A DNA stretch of 64,000 nucleotides from Pseudonocardia ammonioxydans (GTDB taxonomy: Bacteria; Actinomycetota; Actinomycetes; Mycobacteriales; Pseudonocardiaceae): assembly GCF_900115005.1 (NCBI RefSeq), contig NZ_FOUY01000006.1:1-64000 (forward strand). Direction: 5' to 3'. This document shows, one piece after another, positions 50,573-62,382 of this stretch. The position numbers were made by a program, and so were the translations under genes. The notes under the pieces were generated by a model. It saw only the letters and a program-made list of their open reading frames with translations. It did no database searches and was not told the origin of the DNA. How positions within the stretch are numbered: the stretch's first letter is position 1; every line of letters starts with the position of its first letter.

Positions 50573-51904
50573 CCGGCGGACGGCGGCGAGCCCCGGCGCG
50601 GTGGACTCGCGGACGATCCGGCTCTCCCGGACCCCGCTCAGGTCCACCTCGACCTCCGGGGCGATCCGGTACGGCCGGGCCAGCAGGATCCCGCCGAGGT
50701 GGCGGCGCAGCCGGGACATCTCCGCGCGGACGGTGACCAGGTGCGCCCGGTCGCCGTAGAGCCCGTCGGACAGTGCGGCGGCGTCGAGCCCGGACGCACC
50801 TGCCCGGGCCAGCAGCACCAGGATCTCCGCGTGCCGCGTCGACAGCGGGTGCACCCAGCGCGAGGAGCCCTCGACGACGGCGTTCGGCGGTCGCCCGCCC
50901 AGATCCAGGTGCAGCCGCATCCGTGGGGAGCCCCCGGCCTGTGCGGGGCGCAGCAACCAGCCACCCGGAACCGGCTCCGGGAGACACGTCCCGAGGCCGT
51001 GGACCGCGAGGAGCCGGTCGGCCGCCGGGGCGGCGACCCGCTCGATGCCGGGGAGTCCGGCGGCGGCCGCGACCCAGCCGTGGTCGTCGACGACCAGCCC
51101 GGGGCCGGAGGTCCGCGCCAGCATCGGGGACCCGATCGTGCGCAGCATGTCGAGCCGCGCCTCGTGGCGCCGCCACAGGCCGGCCTCGGCGAGCCGGACC
51201 GCGGTGCTGACCAGCGCCACCGTCGTCGGGTGGACCGTCTCGGCGGGCCCGGAGAGGTCGACGACGCCGAGCAGCTCACCGCTGCGCGGGTCGTGCACCG
51301 GCGCCGCCGAGCACGTCCAGCCGTGGTGGCTGCGGACGAAGTGCTCGGCGGAGAAGATCTGGACCGGGCCGCCCTCGGCGAGCGCGGTGCCGATCGCGTT
51401 GGTACCGACCGAGCACTCCGACCAGTCCGCTCCCTCGGTGAACCCGAGGGCGTCGGCGCGCCGCCGGACCGCCGTCGAGCCCTCCCGCCACAGCAGCACG
51501 CCGTCGGCATCGGTCACGACCATGACGTGCCGGGCGTCCTCGGCGACCGAGGTCAGCGCCGTGCGCAGCTCGGGCAGGACGCCGACGAGCGGCGAGCCGG
51601 CCCGCCGCTGCTCGACGGCACCGGCGTCGAGCGGGCCGGGCGGATCCCCGGCGTCGGGATCGACCCCCTGGGCCCGCACCCGGTCCCAGGACCGCGCCAC
51701 GAGTCCGCGCGCCCGGTCGGGGGCCGCGTCGCCGGAGAGCACCGCCTCGTGCAGCCGGGAGAGCATGCGGGCGTGCCGACCGAGGTCGGTGCCCGGACGC
51801 ACCGCGCAGATGCTCGCCCGGTCCCGGGCTTCGCTGTTCCGGACATCGCCGTTCCGGATATCGCCGTCCCGGATATCGCTGCCGCGGACACCGCTGTCGG
51901 CCAC
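50567..51904 (-). CDS. GAF-domain transcriptional regulator (AcoR-like N-terminus)
   Basis: 445 residues. An AcoR-type sensor region (SRSWDRVRAQGVDPD-like start, then GAF-like WSECSVGTNAIGTALAEGGPVQIFSAEHF and CSAAPVHDPRSGELLGVVDLSG) leads to a C-terminal winged-helix part (HPLSTRHAEILVLLA...LVTVRAEMSRLRRHLGG). It lacks the AAA+ domain of sigma-54 activators. The first 25 residues are a 15-bp repeat (GSDIRDGDIRNGD). The GTG has AGGAGG 6 nt upstream. Ligand and targets unknown. Confidence 0.85.
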   Translation of the reverse strand: MADSGVRGSDIRDGDIRNGDVRNSEARDRASICAVRPGTDLGRHARMLSRLHEAVLSGDAAPDRARGLVARSWDRVRAQGVDPDAGDPPGPLDAGAVEQRRAGSPLVGVLPELRTALTSVAEDARHVMVVTDADGVLLWREGSTAVRRRADALGFTEGADWSECSVGTNAIGTALAEGGPVQIFSAEHFVRSHHGWTCSAAPVHDPRSGELLGVVDLSGPAETVHPTTVALVSTAVRLAEAGLWRRHEARLDMLRTIGSPMLARTSGPGLVVDDHGWVAAAAGLPGIERVAAPAADRLLAVHGLGTCLPEPVPGGWLLRPAQAGGSPRMRLHLDLGGRPPNAVVEGSSRWVHPLSTRHAEILVLLARAGASGLDAAALSDGLYGDRAHLVTVRAEMSRLRRHLGGILLARPYRIAPEVEVDLSGVRESRIVRESTAPGLAAVRRG

Positions 51905-51995
51905 AGGCACCTCCTGCTCCCGAGGGTAGACGGTACGCAGGTCCGGGCCGGTGGCTCGGCGCTCCGGGGACGGAGCCCGACCGAAGGTCAGGCCG

Positions 51996-53276
51996 TCAGA
52001 TCGGGCCGCGCAGCAGCTCCGGCTCGGGCGCACGCGGCCCGCCCGGACGGCCCGGGCCGCGTGTCACGTACCAGCAGCCCAGCCCGAGCGCGATCGTGGC
52101 CGGGATGACGTAGCTCGCCCCGAGGACCTGCTCGGCCAGGTTCCACTTCATCTCGACGCCCCACACGTTGGGCATCCACCGGAACGGCGCCAGGTAGAAG
52201 ATCGTCGCGATCACCGCTCCGATCACCGCCCAGGTGGCCGAGCGGAACCGCAGCGCGTGCGCGCCGATCCCGACCAGGGCCGGCACGACCCAGACCCAGT
52301 GGTGCGACCAGGCGGTCGGGGTCGCCATGAGCACGACGGCGGCGGTCGCCGACAGCGCCAGGACCGGCTCGCTGCGCCGGATCACCGGCAGCGCCAGCGC
52401 GAGCAGCGCGGCGACGACGAGCAGCCAGAGCACGGTGAACCAGGGCTCCGGGACCTCCTGGCGCGCCAGCACCGCCTGCACGGTCTCGTTGGAGAAGAAC
52501 GTCGAGCCGCTCACCCCGGCCGCCGGGCCGCTCACGAAGAAGTACCGCAGCGACGAGTCCGCATCGACGAGGAACCCGATCCCGGTGGCGACGATCCCGG
52601 TGACCACGGCGACCCCGGCCGCCTTCCAGTCCCGGCGCACCAGGAAGAACAGCACCATGCCGCCCGGGGTCAGCTTGAGCGCGGCGGCCAGCCCGAGCAG
52701 CATGCCGCGCGGCCACCAGGTGCGGGGCAGGAGGAAGTCGGCCAGCACCAGCGCCATCAGCAGCAGGTTGATCTGCCCGAAGGCGAAGGTCTGGGCCACC
52801 GGCTCGATCAGCAGCGTCGCCGCCAGCGCGGGGACGCCGAGCACGACCGCGGCCCGCCACCCGCCGGCCCGCCAGGCCACCCGGATCGCCAGCACGATGC
52901 ACAGCGCCAGCGACAGCACCGAGACGACGAACTGCGTGGTGAACGCGACCGCGTAGGGCACGACGGCCAGCGGCACCATCATGATCGCCGCGAACGGCGG
53001 GTAGATGAACGGGAGCACCGGACCGTTCATCGGCGGCGGGAGCTCGCCGTACATGTCCCCGCCGGCCATCCACACCTGCACGCCGATCCGGTAGATGTCC
53101 AGATCGAGCGCGTAATTACCGAGCCGGATCCAGGACCAGTACAGCGCGACGGCGAGCAACGGCACCGTCAGCCAGAGCGTCGCCCACGCCAGGCTCGCCG
53201 ACCGCAGCCTGGGGATGACCCCGGCCGCGGGGGTGCCGGGCACGTCCGGGTCGGGCGTGATGTGGGTGACGGTCAC
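51996..53276 (-). CDS. GT87-type polyprenol-phosphate-mannose-dependent transferase (DUF2029)
   Basis: 426 residues and about ten membrane segments. The first outer loop carries the acidic LDLDIYR motif expected of GT-C enzymes, and FAFGQINLLLMALV and KLTPGGMVLFFL are typical of GT87/DUF2029 proteins. It probably adds mannose or arabinose to cell-envelope glycolipids. The GTG start has GGAGGAG upstream. Confidence 0.87.
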   Translation of the reverse strand: MTVTHITPDPDVPGTPAAGVIPRLRSASLAWATLWLTVPLLAVALYWSWIRLGNYALDLDIYRIGVQVWMAGGDMYGELPPPMNGPVLPFIYPPFAAIMMVPLAVVPYAVAFTTQFVVSVLSLALCIVLAIRVAWRAGGWRAAVVLGVPALAATLLIEPVAQTFAFGQINLLLMALVLADFLLPRTWWPRGMLLGLAAALKLTPGGMVLFFLVRRDWKAAGVAVVTGIVATGIGFLVDADSSLRYFFVSGPAAGVSGSTFFSNETVQAVLARQEVPEPWFTVLWLLVVAALLALALPVIRRSEPVLALSATAAVVLMATPTAWSHHWVWVVPALVGIGAHALRFRSATWAVIGAVIATIFYLAPFRWMPNVWGVEMKWNLAEQVLGASYVIPATIALGLGCWYVTRGPGRPGGPRAPEPELLRGPI

Positions 53277-53467
53277 GCGGGCTCCTCCGCTGCGCGCCGG
53301 GGCCGGGCGGGCTGGGTTCGGGCCGCGCGACCTCTCAACGGGTCGGGACGGCCGGGACGGGTGGGAACGGAGGAACACGGTATCGGGAGGCCCGGGCGGG
53401 CCCCCGCGCGGACCCGCCCGGCCCGCTCGACCGGGCCGGACCCGTGTTCCCGCGCCCGGTCGCGGGT

Positions 53468-55723
<2,256 letters not shown>

Positions 55724-55729
55724 GACACC

Positions 55730-55735
55730 AGGGTA
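55730..55735 (-). promoter_or_regulatory. -10 box TACCCT upstream of uvrB, leaderless-type
   Basis: On the minus strand TACCCT ends 6 nt before the uvrB ATG, with no RBS. Confidence 0.5.
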
Positions 55736-55791
55736 CGAGCGAGCACCGACACTTTCGCGTCGCACGGCGCCCGGCAGGGCACCATGCACCC

Positions 55792-56325
55792 GTGCACCCG
55801 CCCAAGACGCAGCTCTTCGACCTCGACGACCACGCCCAGTTCGACACCAAGGGCACCCGCCGCGCGATCGAGACGCTCCGCGAGGAGGACTGGGGCTTCT
55901 ACCTGTCCCGCCCGGTCGTGGCCCGGCCGAACGCCTGGTGGATCGAGTCCTGGGTCCTCCCGGAGCTCGGGATCTGCCTGTCGGACTGGCGGTGGCGCCC
56001 GGGCCACGAGCGCGACCAGGACGTCTACATCGACATCGCGTCGTTCACCCGCGACGGGCCCCGGGTCGCGATGACCGACCTGTACCTGGACCTGGTGGTG
56101 CGCCGGGGCCGGGAGACCGAGGTCGTCGACCTCGACGAGTACGTCGCGGCCGTCGCCCAGGGCCTGCTCACGCCCGCGGTCGCCGAGTACGCACTCGAAC
56201 GCTCGCACACCGTGCTGGACGGGCTGGCCCGGCACGGGCACGACCACGACGCCTGGCTGGGGTCGCTCGGCATCGACCTGGGCCCGCGCGCCGACCCCGC
56301 GCCGCCGGCCGGGCAGGCCGGCTGA
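55792..56325 (+). CDS. DUF402-family protein
   Basis: 177 residues. [45 protein letters not shown] are the conserved acidic motifs of DUF402 proteins, some of which are nucleoside phosphatases that bind Mg2+ through Asp/Glu. It lacks the S4-like partner domain. GTG start; no good RBS. It is divergent from uvrB. Confidence 0.8.
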   Translation: MHPPKTQLFDLDDHAQFDTKGTRRAIETLREEDWGFYLSRPVVARPNAWWIESWVLPELGICLSDWRWRPGHERDQDVYIDIASFTRDGPRVAMTDLYLDLVVRRGRETEVVDLDEYVAAVAQGLLTPAVAEYALERSHTVLDGLARHGHDHDAWLGSLGIDLGPRADPAPPAGQAG

Positions 56326-56334
56326 CGGTCCGGG

Positions 56335-57240
56335 TCAGACCACCGGCCGGGCGGCGGGCCCGAGCCCGACCGCGCTGGTCGACGAGCCGCCCGTGGCGGT
56401 GCTGCTCCCGCCGCTGCTGCTGGTGGGTCCGGCACCCCCGGACGTCGAGGTCGGCGCGGCCGACGACGTCGTGGTGGGCGCGGAGCTGCTCGTGGGCGGC
56501 GGCTCCGGGGAGCCCTCCCCGTTCGACGACGACGGCGGCGAGGTGGTCGTCGGCGGCGTCGTCGGGTCCGGCGTCTCCGATGGAGTCGTCGTCGGATCCG
56601 GCGGCGTCGTCGGGTCCGGGGGCGGCGTCGTGGGATCCGGCGACCCCTCGTCATCGCCCGGATCACCATCGCCCGGACCGCCCCCGCCCGGGCCACCGTC
56701 GCCGGGACCGTCCTCACCCGGGCCACCGCCACCGGGCGGCGGACCGTCGTCGGACGGCGGTGGCGGGTCCACCGGCGCGGGCGGCGGGGGCACGGGCGCG
56801 CCACCACCAGGCGGCGGCGCCGGCAGGACCGGGGCCACGCCGGCCGGCGTGTCCGGGCCCGGGGACGCGGCCCCGCCCGGCGCCCCGGCCTGTCCCGCGG
56901 CGGTGCTCGGGTCGAAGGCGGGCGGCAGGTCCCGGCCGGTGGCCGGCGCGCTGCCCGGCTCCCCCGTCGCGATCCGCTCCGGGGTCGGCGCGGTGGTGTC
57001 CGGCGAGGCGATCGCGAACGGCGGCCCGACGAACGAGCCCCCGGGCGCGGCCGCGGTCGCCACCGCGGTGATCCCGCCGAGCGAACCCACCGTGAGCACC
57101 GCGGCCGCGGCGGCCGACGTGGCGCGCCGGGCACCCGCGGCGCGGGCGATGACCTCGTCGACGGCCGGCAGCGGGACCGCCGCCGCCAGCACGTCGTCCA
57201 ACCGCTGGAACTCGCGGTCGATGTCGCCGTACCCGTTCAT
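56335..57240 (-). CDS. membrane partner of the sigma factor, Pro/Thr-rich tail
   Basis: 301 residues. A short N-terminal part (MNGYGDIDREFQRLDDVL...) is followed by one hydrophobic segment (about 42-66) and 230 residues of Pro/Gly/Thr/Ser-rich sequence, including PDPTTPPPDPTTPPDPTT. The ATG overlaps the sigma-factor stop (ATGA), the layout of sigma/anti-sigma pairs, but no HxxxCxxC zinc motif is present. It may be an anti-sigma factor with a stalk reaching the cell wall; this is inference. Confidence 0.65.
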   Translation of the reverse strand: MNGYGDIDREFQRLDDVLAAAVPLPAVDEVIARAAGARRATSAAAAAVLTVGSLGGITAVATAAAPGGSFVGPPFAIASPDTTAPTPERIATGEPGSAPATGRDLPPAFDPSTAAGQAGAPGGAASPGPDTPAGVAPVLPAPPPGGGAPVPPPPAPVDPPPPSDDGPPPGGGGPGEDGPGDGGPGGGGPGDGDPGDDEGSPDPTTPPPDPTTPPDPTTTPSETPDPTTPPTTTSPPSSSNGEGSPEPPPTSSSAPTTTSSAAPTSTSGGAGPTSSSGGSSTATGGSSTSAVGLGPAARPVV

Positions 57241-58031
57241 GCCCGTCCCCCCTCGACGGCGCGGGTGAACCCGCCGTCCTGTGGCGCACCGGGCGCCCCG
57301 ACGATCTCCTCGAGCACCTCGGCCATGCCCTCGGTGACGATCTCGCGCCCCCGCGCGAGCCGCCGCCGGACCTCCTGCTCGGTGACCTCTTCCAGCTCCG
57401 CCACCGCAGCCGTCGGCAGGCCCGCCATGTGGTGCAGCACCACCGCACGCCGGTCCGCGGGAGCGAGCCGGCCCAGCGCCTCGAGCAGCGCGCCGGTCCG
57501 CGGGTCGGTCTCCTCCGGCGAGGGACGGCGGCGGCGCCCGAACCGCAGGAACCGGCCGCGCATCGAGGTGCGGATGGCGACCCGGCGGACCCACCCCACC
57601 GCGGCGTCCTCGTGCCCGGACCGGCCCGGCCCGGCGTCCCCCGGCCCGGAGCCGCGCAGCACACGCCAGCGGCGCCAGGCCCGGGAGTAGGCGTCCTGGA
57701 CCGCGTCGTGCGCGTCCTGCGGGTGCAGCGTGATGGCGTAGAGCTGGGCGACCAGGCGCGGGTAGTGCGTCTCCAGGTGCGCACCGAAGTCGGCGCGCAG
57801 CTCGCCGTGCGGCAGCGTGCGGTGCTGGTGCACGAGCGCGCCACTGATCGGCGGCGGTTCCTCCGCCCAGCCGGTCCACGCGTCGGCACCGCCGGCCGGG
57901 ACGTCATGCGCGCCCGGGCCGTCACCCGTGTACGAGCCGTACCCGTACTCGTCCGGATGGGGGGTCCCCGGCACGCGATCGGACCCGGCGTAGTCGCCGT
58001 CCGCTCCGTATCGCTGCGCCACCGTGCTCAA
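57237..58031 (-). CDS. ECF-type RNA polymerase sigma factor
   Basis: 264 residues. Region 2 spans about 90-150 (YPRLVAQLYAITLHPQDAHDAVQDAYSRAWRRW). Region 4 is about 190-245 (LGRLAPADRRAVVLHHMAGLPTAAVAELEEVTEQEVRRRLARGRE). A disordered 75-residue N-terminus precedes them. The start chosen is a TTG with GAGAGGA upstream; the downstream in-frame GTG (MSTVAQ Val) is an alternative. Target genes unknown. Confidence 0.88.
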   Translation of the reverse strand: MSTVAQRYGADGDYAGSDRVPGTPHPDEYGYGSYTGDGPGAHDVPAGGADAWTGWAEEPPPISGALVHQHRTLPHGELRADFGAHLETHYPRLVAQLYAITLHPQDAHDAVQDAYSRAWRRWRVLRGSGPGDAGPGRSGHEDAAVGWVRRVAIRTSMRGRFLRFGRRRRPSPEETDPRTGALLEALGRLAPADRRAVVLHHMAGLPTAAVAELEEVTEQEVRRRLARGREIVTEGMAEVLEEIVGAPGAPQDGGFTRAVEGGRA

Positions 58032-58236
58032 CCCCGTGTCCTCTCGTCGCCGTACCCGGGTCCGGTCTCCGATCGGGCCGGCTGGCGGCGCGATCGGCGG
58101 AAACCCGCCCGTACCTCGGCGGAACGGGAGCGCCGGCGCTCTCTCCCCGCCTGATCGACCAACGAGCGAGAACCGTTACAGAAACGGTGGGATCTTCACG
58201 CGGGTGCCACGGTCCATGTCACACGGCCGCTCCGGT

Positions 58237-59379
58237 TCACCCGTTCGGGTCTGCTTGCCATGCGGCCGTGTGCGCAACGTAGCGGCGCGCATCCGGATCT
58301 TCGCTGTACAGGGCCGCCGCGGCCCGCTTCCGTTCGGCGTAGCCGTCCCGCGCCCGCTCGTCCGTGCGGAGCCGTTCACGGAGGCCGAGGGCGTGCTCCC
58401 AGGCCGGCGAGCCGTGGACCCGGACGACGACGACCGCGGGCCGGCCCGGGTCGGCGGACCGGTGCACCCGCAGGGTGCCGGCCCCGTCCGGCAGCGGGTC
58501 CGCGCCCGGCGGGACCGGATCGGCGGGAAAGCCCGCGGCGGCGAGCAGGGCGCCCGTCCGCTCCGCGTCGGCCTGCGACGCCACGCCCAGCTGCAGGTCG
58601 AGCACGTCCCGGGCGACGAGCCCGGGCACCGCGGTGGCCCCCACGTGCTCGACGCCGCGGGCCAGCCCGCCGGTCGCGGTCGCGACCCGGTCGGCGAGCC
58701 GGCGCGCCTGCGCCACCCAGCCCGGGTCCGGCTCCACCAGGCGGGGCGGGCCGTCCGGTGCGGGCCGGCCGAGGCGCAGGTTCTCCTCGAACGGGACGAG
58801 CCGCTCGTCCCACAGGGCGTCGACCCGGCGACGGGTACCGTCCTCGTCGCCGGAGTTGTCCAGCCACACGTCCGCGGCGGCGCGGCGCTGCTCGTCGGTG
58901 GCCTGGGCGGCGATCCGGGCCCGCGCGTCCTGCTCGGCCATCCCCCGGGCCGAGACCAGGCGGCGGACCCGTTCCTCGGCGTCCACCCCCACCACGACGA
59001 CCAGCGGGAACGCGGGCGCCATCCCGCCCTCGACGAGCAGCGGCACGTCCTGCACGACGATGCTGTCCGGGCCGGCGGCGGCGACGAGCTCGTCCGAGCG
59101 TGCCCGCACCAGCGGGTGGACGATGCCGTCGAGCGTGCGCCGGGCGTCCGGGTCCCCGAAGACGATCGACGCCAGCCCCGGACGGTCGAGCTCACCGTCC
59201 GGGCCCACCACACCGGCACCGAACGCCTCGACGACCGCGGTGAGCCCCTCGCTGCCGGCCGCGACGACCTCGCGGGCGATCCGGTCGGAGTCGACCAGCA
59301 CCGCCCCCCGCTCGACGAGACGGCGCGCGACGGTGGACTTGCCCGCCCCGATTCCTCCGGTCAACCCTGTCCGCAGCAC
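58237..59379 (-). CDS. coaE: dephospho-CoA kinase fused to GrpB domain
   Basis: 380 residues. Residues 1-200 are CoaE, the last enzyme of CoA synthesis (P-loop [12 protein letters not shown] at 5-16, [18 protein letters not shown]). Residues 210-380 are a GrpB/UPF0157 domain ([41 protein letters not shown]), probably a nucleotidyltransferase-like fold. The same fusion exists in mycobacteria (Rv1631). The GTG start follows TACGGT by 6 nt and has no RBS. Confidence 0.95.
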   Translation of the reverse strand: MLRTGLTGGIGAGKSTVARRLVERGAVLVDSDRIAREVVAAGSEGLTAVVEAFGAGVVGPDGELDRPGLASIVFGDPDARRTLDGIVHPLVRARSDELVAAAGPDSIVVQDVPLLVEGGMAPAFPLVVVVGVDAEERVRRLVSARGMAEQDARARIAAQATDEQRRAAADVWLDNSGDEDGTRRRVDALWDERLVPFEENLRLGRPAPDGPPRLVEPDPGWVAQARRLADRVATATGGLARGVEHVGATAVPGLVARDVLDLQLGVASQADAERTGALLAAAGFPADPVPPGADPLPDGAGTLRVHRSADPGRPAVVVVRVHGSPAWEHALGLRERLRTDERARDGYAERKRAAAALYSEDPDARRYVAHTAAWQADPNG

Positions 59380-59385
59380 ATGATC

Positions 59386-59391
59386 ACCGTA
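59386..59391 (-). promoter_or_regulatory. -10 box TACGGT upstream of coaE, leaderless-type
   Basis: On the minus strand TACGGT ends 6 nt before the coaE GTG. Confidence 0.5.
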
Positions 59392-59466
59392 GCCGCGACC
59401 GGCCCGTCCGTGGGCTCCCGGTCGGCGGGCACCCGGTCAGCGGGCACCCGGTCGGCGGGCCGTCGG

Positions 59467-60306
59467 TCAGGTGGTTCCCGCCGGGGTGCCGGCCGCGCGG
59501 CCCGCCTGCGGCGCCGGTGCCCCGGCCTCCGGGGTGCCGGCCGGCGCGGCCGGCGCCGCGGTCGGCCGCGCCGCGGGCGGCTGGGTCGGGGCCAGTGCCG
59601 GGAGGATCCGCTGCGCCAGGTCCGGCAGCGTCTCGGCGGCCGGGCGGCTCTGGCCGGGCGCGGCGACCGGCAGGACGAACGTCAGCGTGTCGACGCCGTA
59701 GACCATGGCCAGCGTCGTCTCGTCCGGCCGCTCGATCAGCACGCCGGGCACGGTGCCGACGGTGATGTCGCGCGAGCCGATCGCGTTCGACCGTTCGGCG
59801 TTGGTGTTGAGCTGCCACTGCCGGTTCGCCGACGCGGTGTCGCCGTAGCGACCGATGTTGAGGTGGTAGAGCTCCGGGCCGCTGTTGCGGGCGCCGGCTC
59901 CGAACGCGTTCTGCTGCCCACCGGCGCGGTAAGTGCACGCGGTCCGCTCGGTGCGGTTCACCGACGGCGCCGGCACCCCGCGCACCGTCTGCACCGACAC
60001 CGACCCGAGTGCCTGCCCGAACAGCGCCCCCGCCTGCTCGGGGTCCATCAGCTGCGCGCAGTCGGTCGGCAGGGCGATCGGGATCGGCTCCGCGCCGCCG
60101 CCGTCGTTCCCGGACTCGTCGGCCGCGAAGGTCGGCACGGCGATCCCGGCATCACCGGAGGCGACACCGCATCCGGAGAGGACACCCGCACCGAGTGCGA
60201 CCCCGGCGAGCAGGGCCACCCGGCGACGGCGCGCACGGGAGGGAGAGGAGGACGTCTGGGGCGGGAACGTGCCGGATCGCGTCCGGCGGACGGAGCGGCC
60301 GACCAT
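59467..60306 (-). CDS. DUF3558-type lipoprotein
   Basis: 279 residues. An Arg-rich N-terminus, a signal core (VALLAGVALGAGV) and the lipobox LSGC predict an outer lipoprotein. The domain has the paired cysteines DCAQLMD and TACTYRAG. Function unknown. An Ala/Pro/Thr-rich tail closes the protein. The start is the ATG at 60306: TAGATT ends 7 nt upstream, so the longer frame would not be transcribed. Similar in plan to the lipoprotein at 11.4 kb. Confidence 0.82.
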   Translation of the reverse strand: MVGRSVRRTRSGTFPPQTSSSPSRARRRRVALLAGVALGAGVLSGCGVASGDAGIAVPTFAADESGNDGGGAEPIPIALPTDCAQLMDPEQAGALFGQALGSVSVQTVRGVPAPSVNRTERTACTYRAGGQQNAFGAGARNSGPELYHLNIGRYGDTASANRQWQLNTNAERSNAIGSRDITVGTVPGVLIERPDETTLAMVYGVDTLTFVLPVAAPGQSRPAAETLPDLAQRILPALAPTQPPAARPTAAPAAPAGTPEAGAPAPQAGRAAGTPAGTT

Positions 60307-60313
60307 GTCCACC

Positions 60314-60319
60314 AATCTA
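60314..60319 (-). promoter_or_regulatory. -10 box TAGATT upstream of the lipoprotein, leaderless-type
   Basis: On the minus strand TAGATT ends 7 nt before the ATG at 60306. Confidence 0.5.
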
Positions 60320-60482
60320 GGCGGAGAGGAAGATCGACTCCTCCGGCGCGTCCGGAGCGTTATGGACCGGTGCCGAAACGTGATCTCGACCCGGCGCGTC
60401 CCCACCGACACGCCGTGCAACGGCGAGCGCCGTCCACCGGCCGTTCACCCGGCCGTACCGACCACTCGGCGACGAAATGCGC

Positions 60483-60517
60483 CGAGCCCCGGCGACCGTG
60501 ACGGTCACCGGGGCTCG
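60483..60517 (-). terminator. rpsA terminator hairpin
   Basis: CGAGCCCCGG(T)GACCGT and its complement form a 17-bp stem with one G-U wobble, 60 nt after the rpsA stop. It separates rpsA from the lipoprotein transcribed in the same direction. Confidence 0.75.
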
Positions 60518-60576
60518 GTGCGACTGCGGCGTCAGGGCGACGCCGGGTCCGGTCCGCGCGGGACCGGGTGGGCTGC

Positions 60577-62067
60577 TCAGGCCCCGCCGGAGAGCTTCTC
60601 GCGCAGGGCGGCGAGCTGCTCGTCGCTGGCCAGCGAGCCACCCGACTCCGACGACGAGGACTGCCCGCCACCGGAGCGCTCCTCACCACCGCCGGAGGAG
60701 TAGTTGGCCGGCGCGACGTCGTCGCCACCCTCCGCCTCGGCCTCGGCGGCCTTGCGGAGCTGCGCCATGTGCTGCTCGTAGCGGGCGTGCGCCTCGGCGT
60801 ACTGCTTCTCCCAGGCCGCGCGGGCCTCGTCGTAGCCTTCCTTCCAGTCGCCGGTGTCGACGTCGAAGCCCTCGGGGTAGATGTAGTTCCCCTGGTCGTC
60901 GTACTCGGCGGCCATGCCGTACCGGGTCGGGTCGAACTCGGTCTCGGGCGTCATGCCCTCGTTCGCCTGCTTCAGCGAGAGGGAGATGCGGCGCCGGTCG
61001 AGGTCGATGTCGATGACCTTGACCATGGCGTCGTCGCCGACCTGCACGACCTGCTCCGGCACCTCGACGTGGCGCTCGGCCAGCTCGGAGATGTGCACCA
61101 GGCCCTCGATGCCCTCCTCGACGCGGACGAACGCGCCGAACGGCACCAGCTTGGTGACCTTGCCCGGCACGATCTGGCCGATCGCGTGGGTCCGGGCGTA
61201 GAGCCGCCACGGGTCCTCCTGGGTCGCCTTCAGCGACAGGGAGACACGCTCGCGGTCGAGGTCCACGTCGAGCACCTCGACGGTGACCTCCTGGCCGACC
61301 TCGACGACCTCGCTCGGGTGGTCGATGTGCTTCCACGAGAGCTCGGAGACGTGCACCAGGCCGTCGACCCCGCCCAGGTCGACGAACGCACCGAAGTTGA
61401 CCACCGACGAGACGACGCCCTTGCGGACCTGCCCGCGCTGCAGCTGGTTGAGGAACTCGCTGCGGACCTCGGACTGGGTCTGCTCCAGCCAGGCGCGGCG
61501 GGACAGGACCACGTTGTTGCGGTTCTTGTCCAGCTCGATGATCTTGGCCTCGATCTTGCGACCGACGTAGGGCTGCAGGTCGCGCACGCGGCGCATCTCG
61601 ACCAGCGACGCCGGCAGGAAGCCCCGGAGCCCGATGTCCAGGATGAGGCCGCCCTTGACGACCTCGATGACGGTGCCCTCGACCGGCTCGTCGGCCTCCT
61701 TGAGGGCCTCGATCGTGCCCCAGGCGCGCTCGTACTGGGCGCGCTTCTTGGACAGGATCAGACGGCCTTCCTTGTCCTCCTTCTGGAGGACGAGGGCCTC
61801 GACGAACTCGCCGACCTCGACGACCTCTGCGGGGTCGACGTCGTGCTTGATCGACAGCTCCCGCGAGGGGATGACGCCCTCGGTCTTGTAGCCGATGTCG
61901 AGCAGGACCTCGTCACGGTCGACCTTGACGATGGTGCCCTCGACGATGTCGCCATCGTTGAAGTACTTGATCGTCAGGTCGATGGCGGCGAGGAATTCCT
62001 CCTCCGACCCGATGTCGTTGATAGCGACCTGCGGCGTGGTCGGGGCGGCGGTGGTGTCGGTGGACAT
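60577..62067 (-). CDS. rpsA: 30S ribosomal protein S1
   Basis: 496 residues with four S1 RNA-binding repeats (about 35-105, 125-190, 205-275, 290-360; for example GTIVKVDRDEVLLDIGYKTEGVIPSRELS). A conserved segment around YIYPEGFDVDTGDW and a Gly/Ser tail follow. It binds mRNA for initiation. The ATG giving MSTDTTAAP has GGAG about 11 nt upstream. The frame extends far upstream without stop, but that part overlaps the methyltransferase gene and is not rpsA. Confidence 0.97.
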   Translation of the reverse strand: MSTDTTAAPTTPQVAINDIGSEEEFLAAIDLTIKYFNDGDIVEGTIVKVDRDEVLLDIGYKTEGVIPSRELSIKHDVDPAEVVEVGEFVEALVLQKEDKEGRLILSKKRAQYERAWGTIEALKEADEPVEGTVIEVVKGGLILDIGLRGFLPASLVEMRRVRDLQPYVGRKIEAKIIELDKNRNNVVLSRRAWLEQTQSEVRSEFLNQLQRGQVRKGVVSSVVNFGAFVDLGGVDGLVHVSELSWKHIDHPSEVVEVGQEVTVEVLDVDLDRERVSLSLKATQEDPWRLYARTHAIGQIVPGKVTKLVPFGAFVRVEEGIEGLVHISELAERHVEVPEQVVQVGDDAMVKVIDIDLDRRRISLSLKQANEGMTPETEFDPTRYGMAAEYDDQGNYIYPEGFDVDTGDWKEGYDEARAAWEKQYAEAHARYEQHMAQLRKAAEAEAEGGDDVAPANYSSGGGEERSGGGQSSSSESGGSLASDEQLAALREKLSGGA

Positions 62068-62382
62068 GTAGTGGGGTGCTCCGATGGATTTTCTGGCGTG
62101 GTCGGCTCGGTGCCGCGCTGCTGCAGCAACGCTCACCGGTTCTGGTGCGTGTAGCTGTGACGTTGTAGCAGTCACCCTCAAGCGTCGATCGCGTGGTCCC
62201 TGCTCCGGTGCGGCGGCGGGGCCGCGAACCGGCGCAGGAGTGGCGCCGGGCAGTCGCCGACACGTTGACCACGATGCGCGAATCATGCTACGCGGCCACG
62301 AATCACCGGGGCAATGCGGGTCCGGTAATCGTCGTGGTCGCCCGCACTGGGACGATCGGGACGACATGACGATCGGGACGAC
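62068..62382. other. rpsA leader and divergent region
   Basis: 315 bp. On the minus strand CTACAACGT (complement of about 62160-62168) may be part of the rpsA promoter, with no clear -35. A perfect 17-bp tandem repeat (GACGATCGGGACGACAT) at 62351-62384 ends in the start codon of the methyltransferase. No gene seen. Confidence 0.5.

Noticed and set aside
55724..55791. LexA box upstream of uvrB
   Set aside because: No sequence close to TCGAAC-N4-GTTCGA is present in the short gap.
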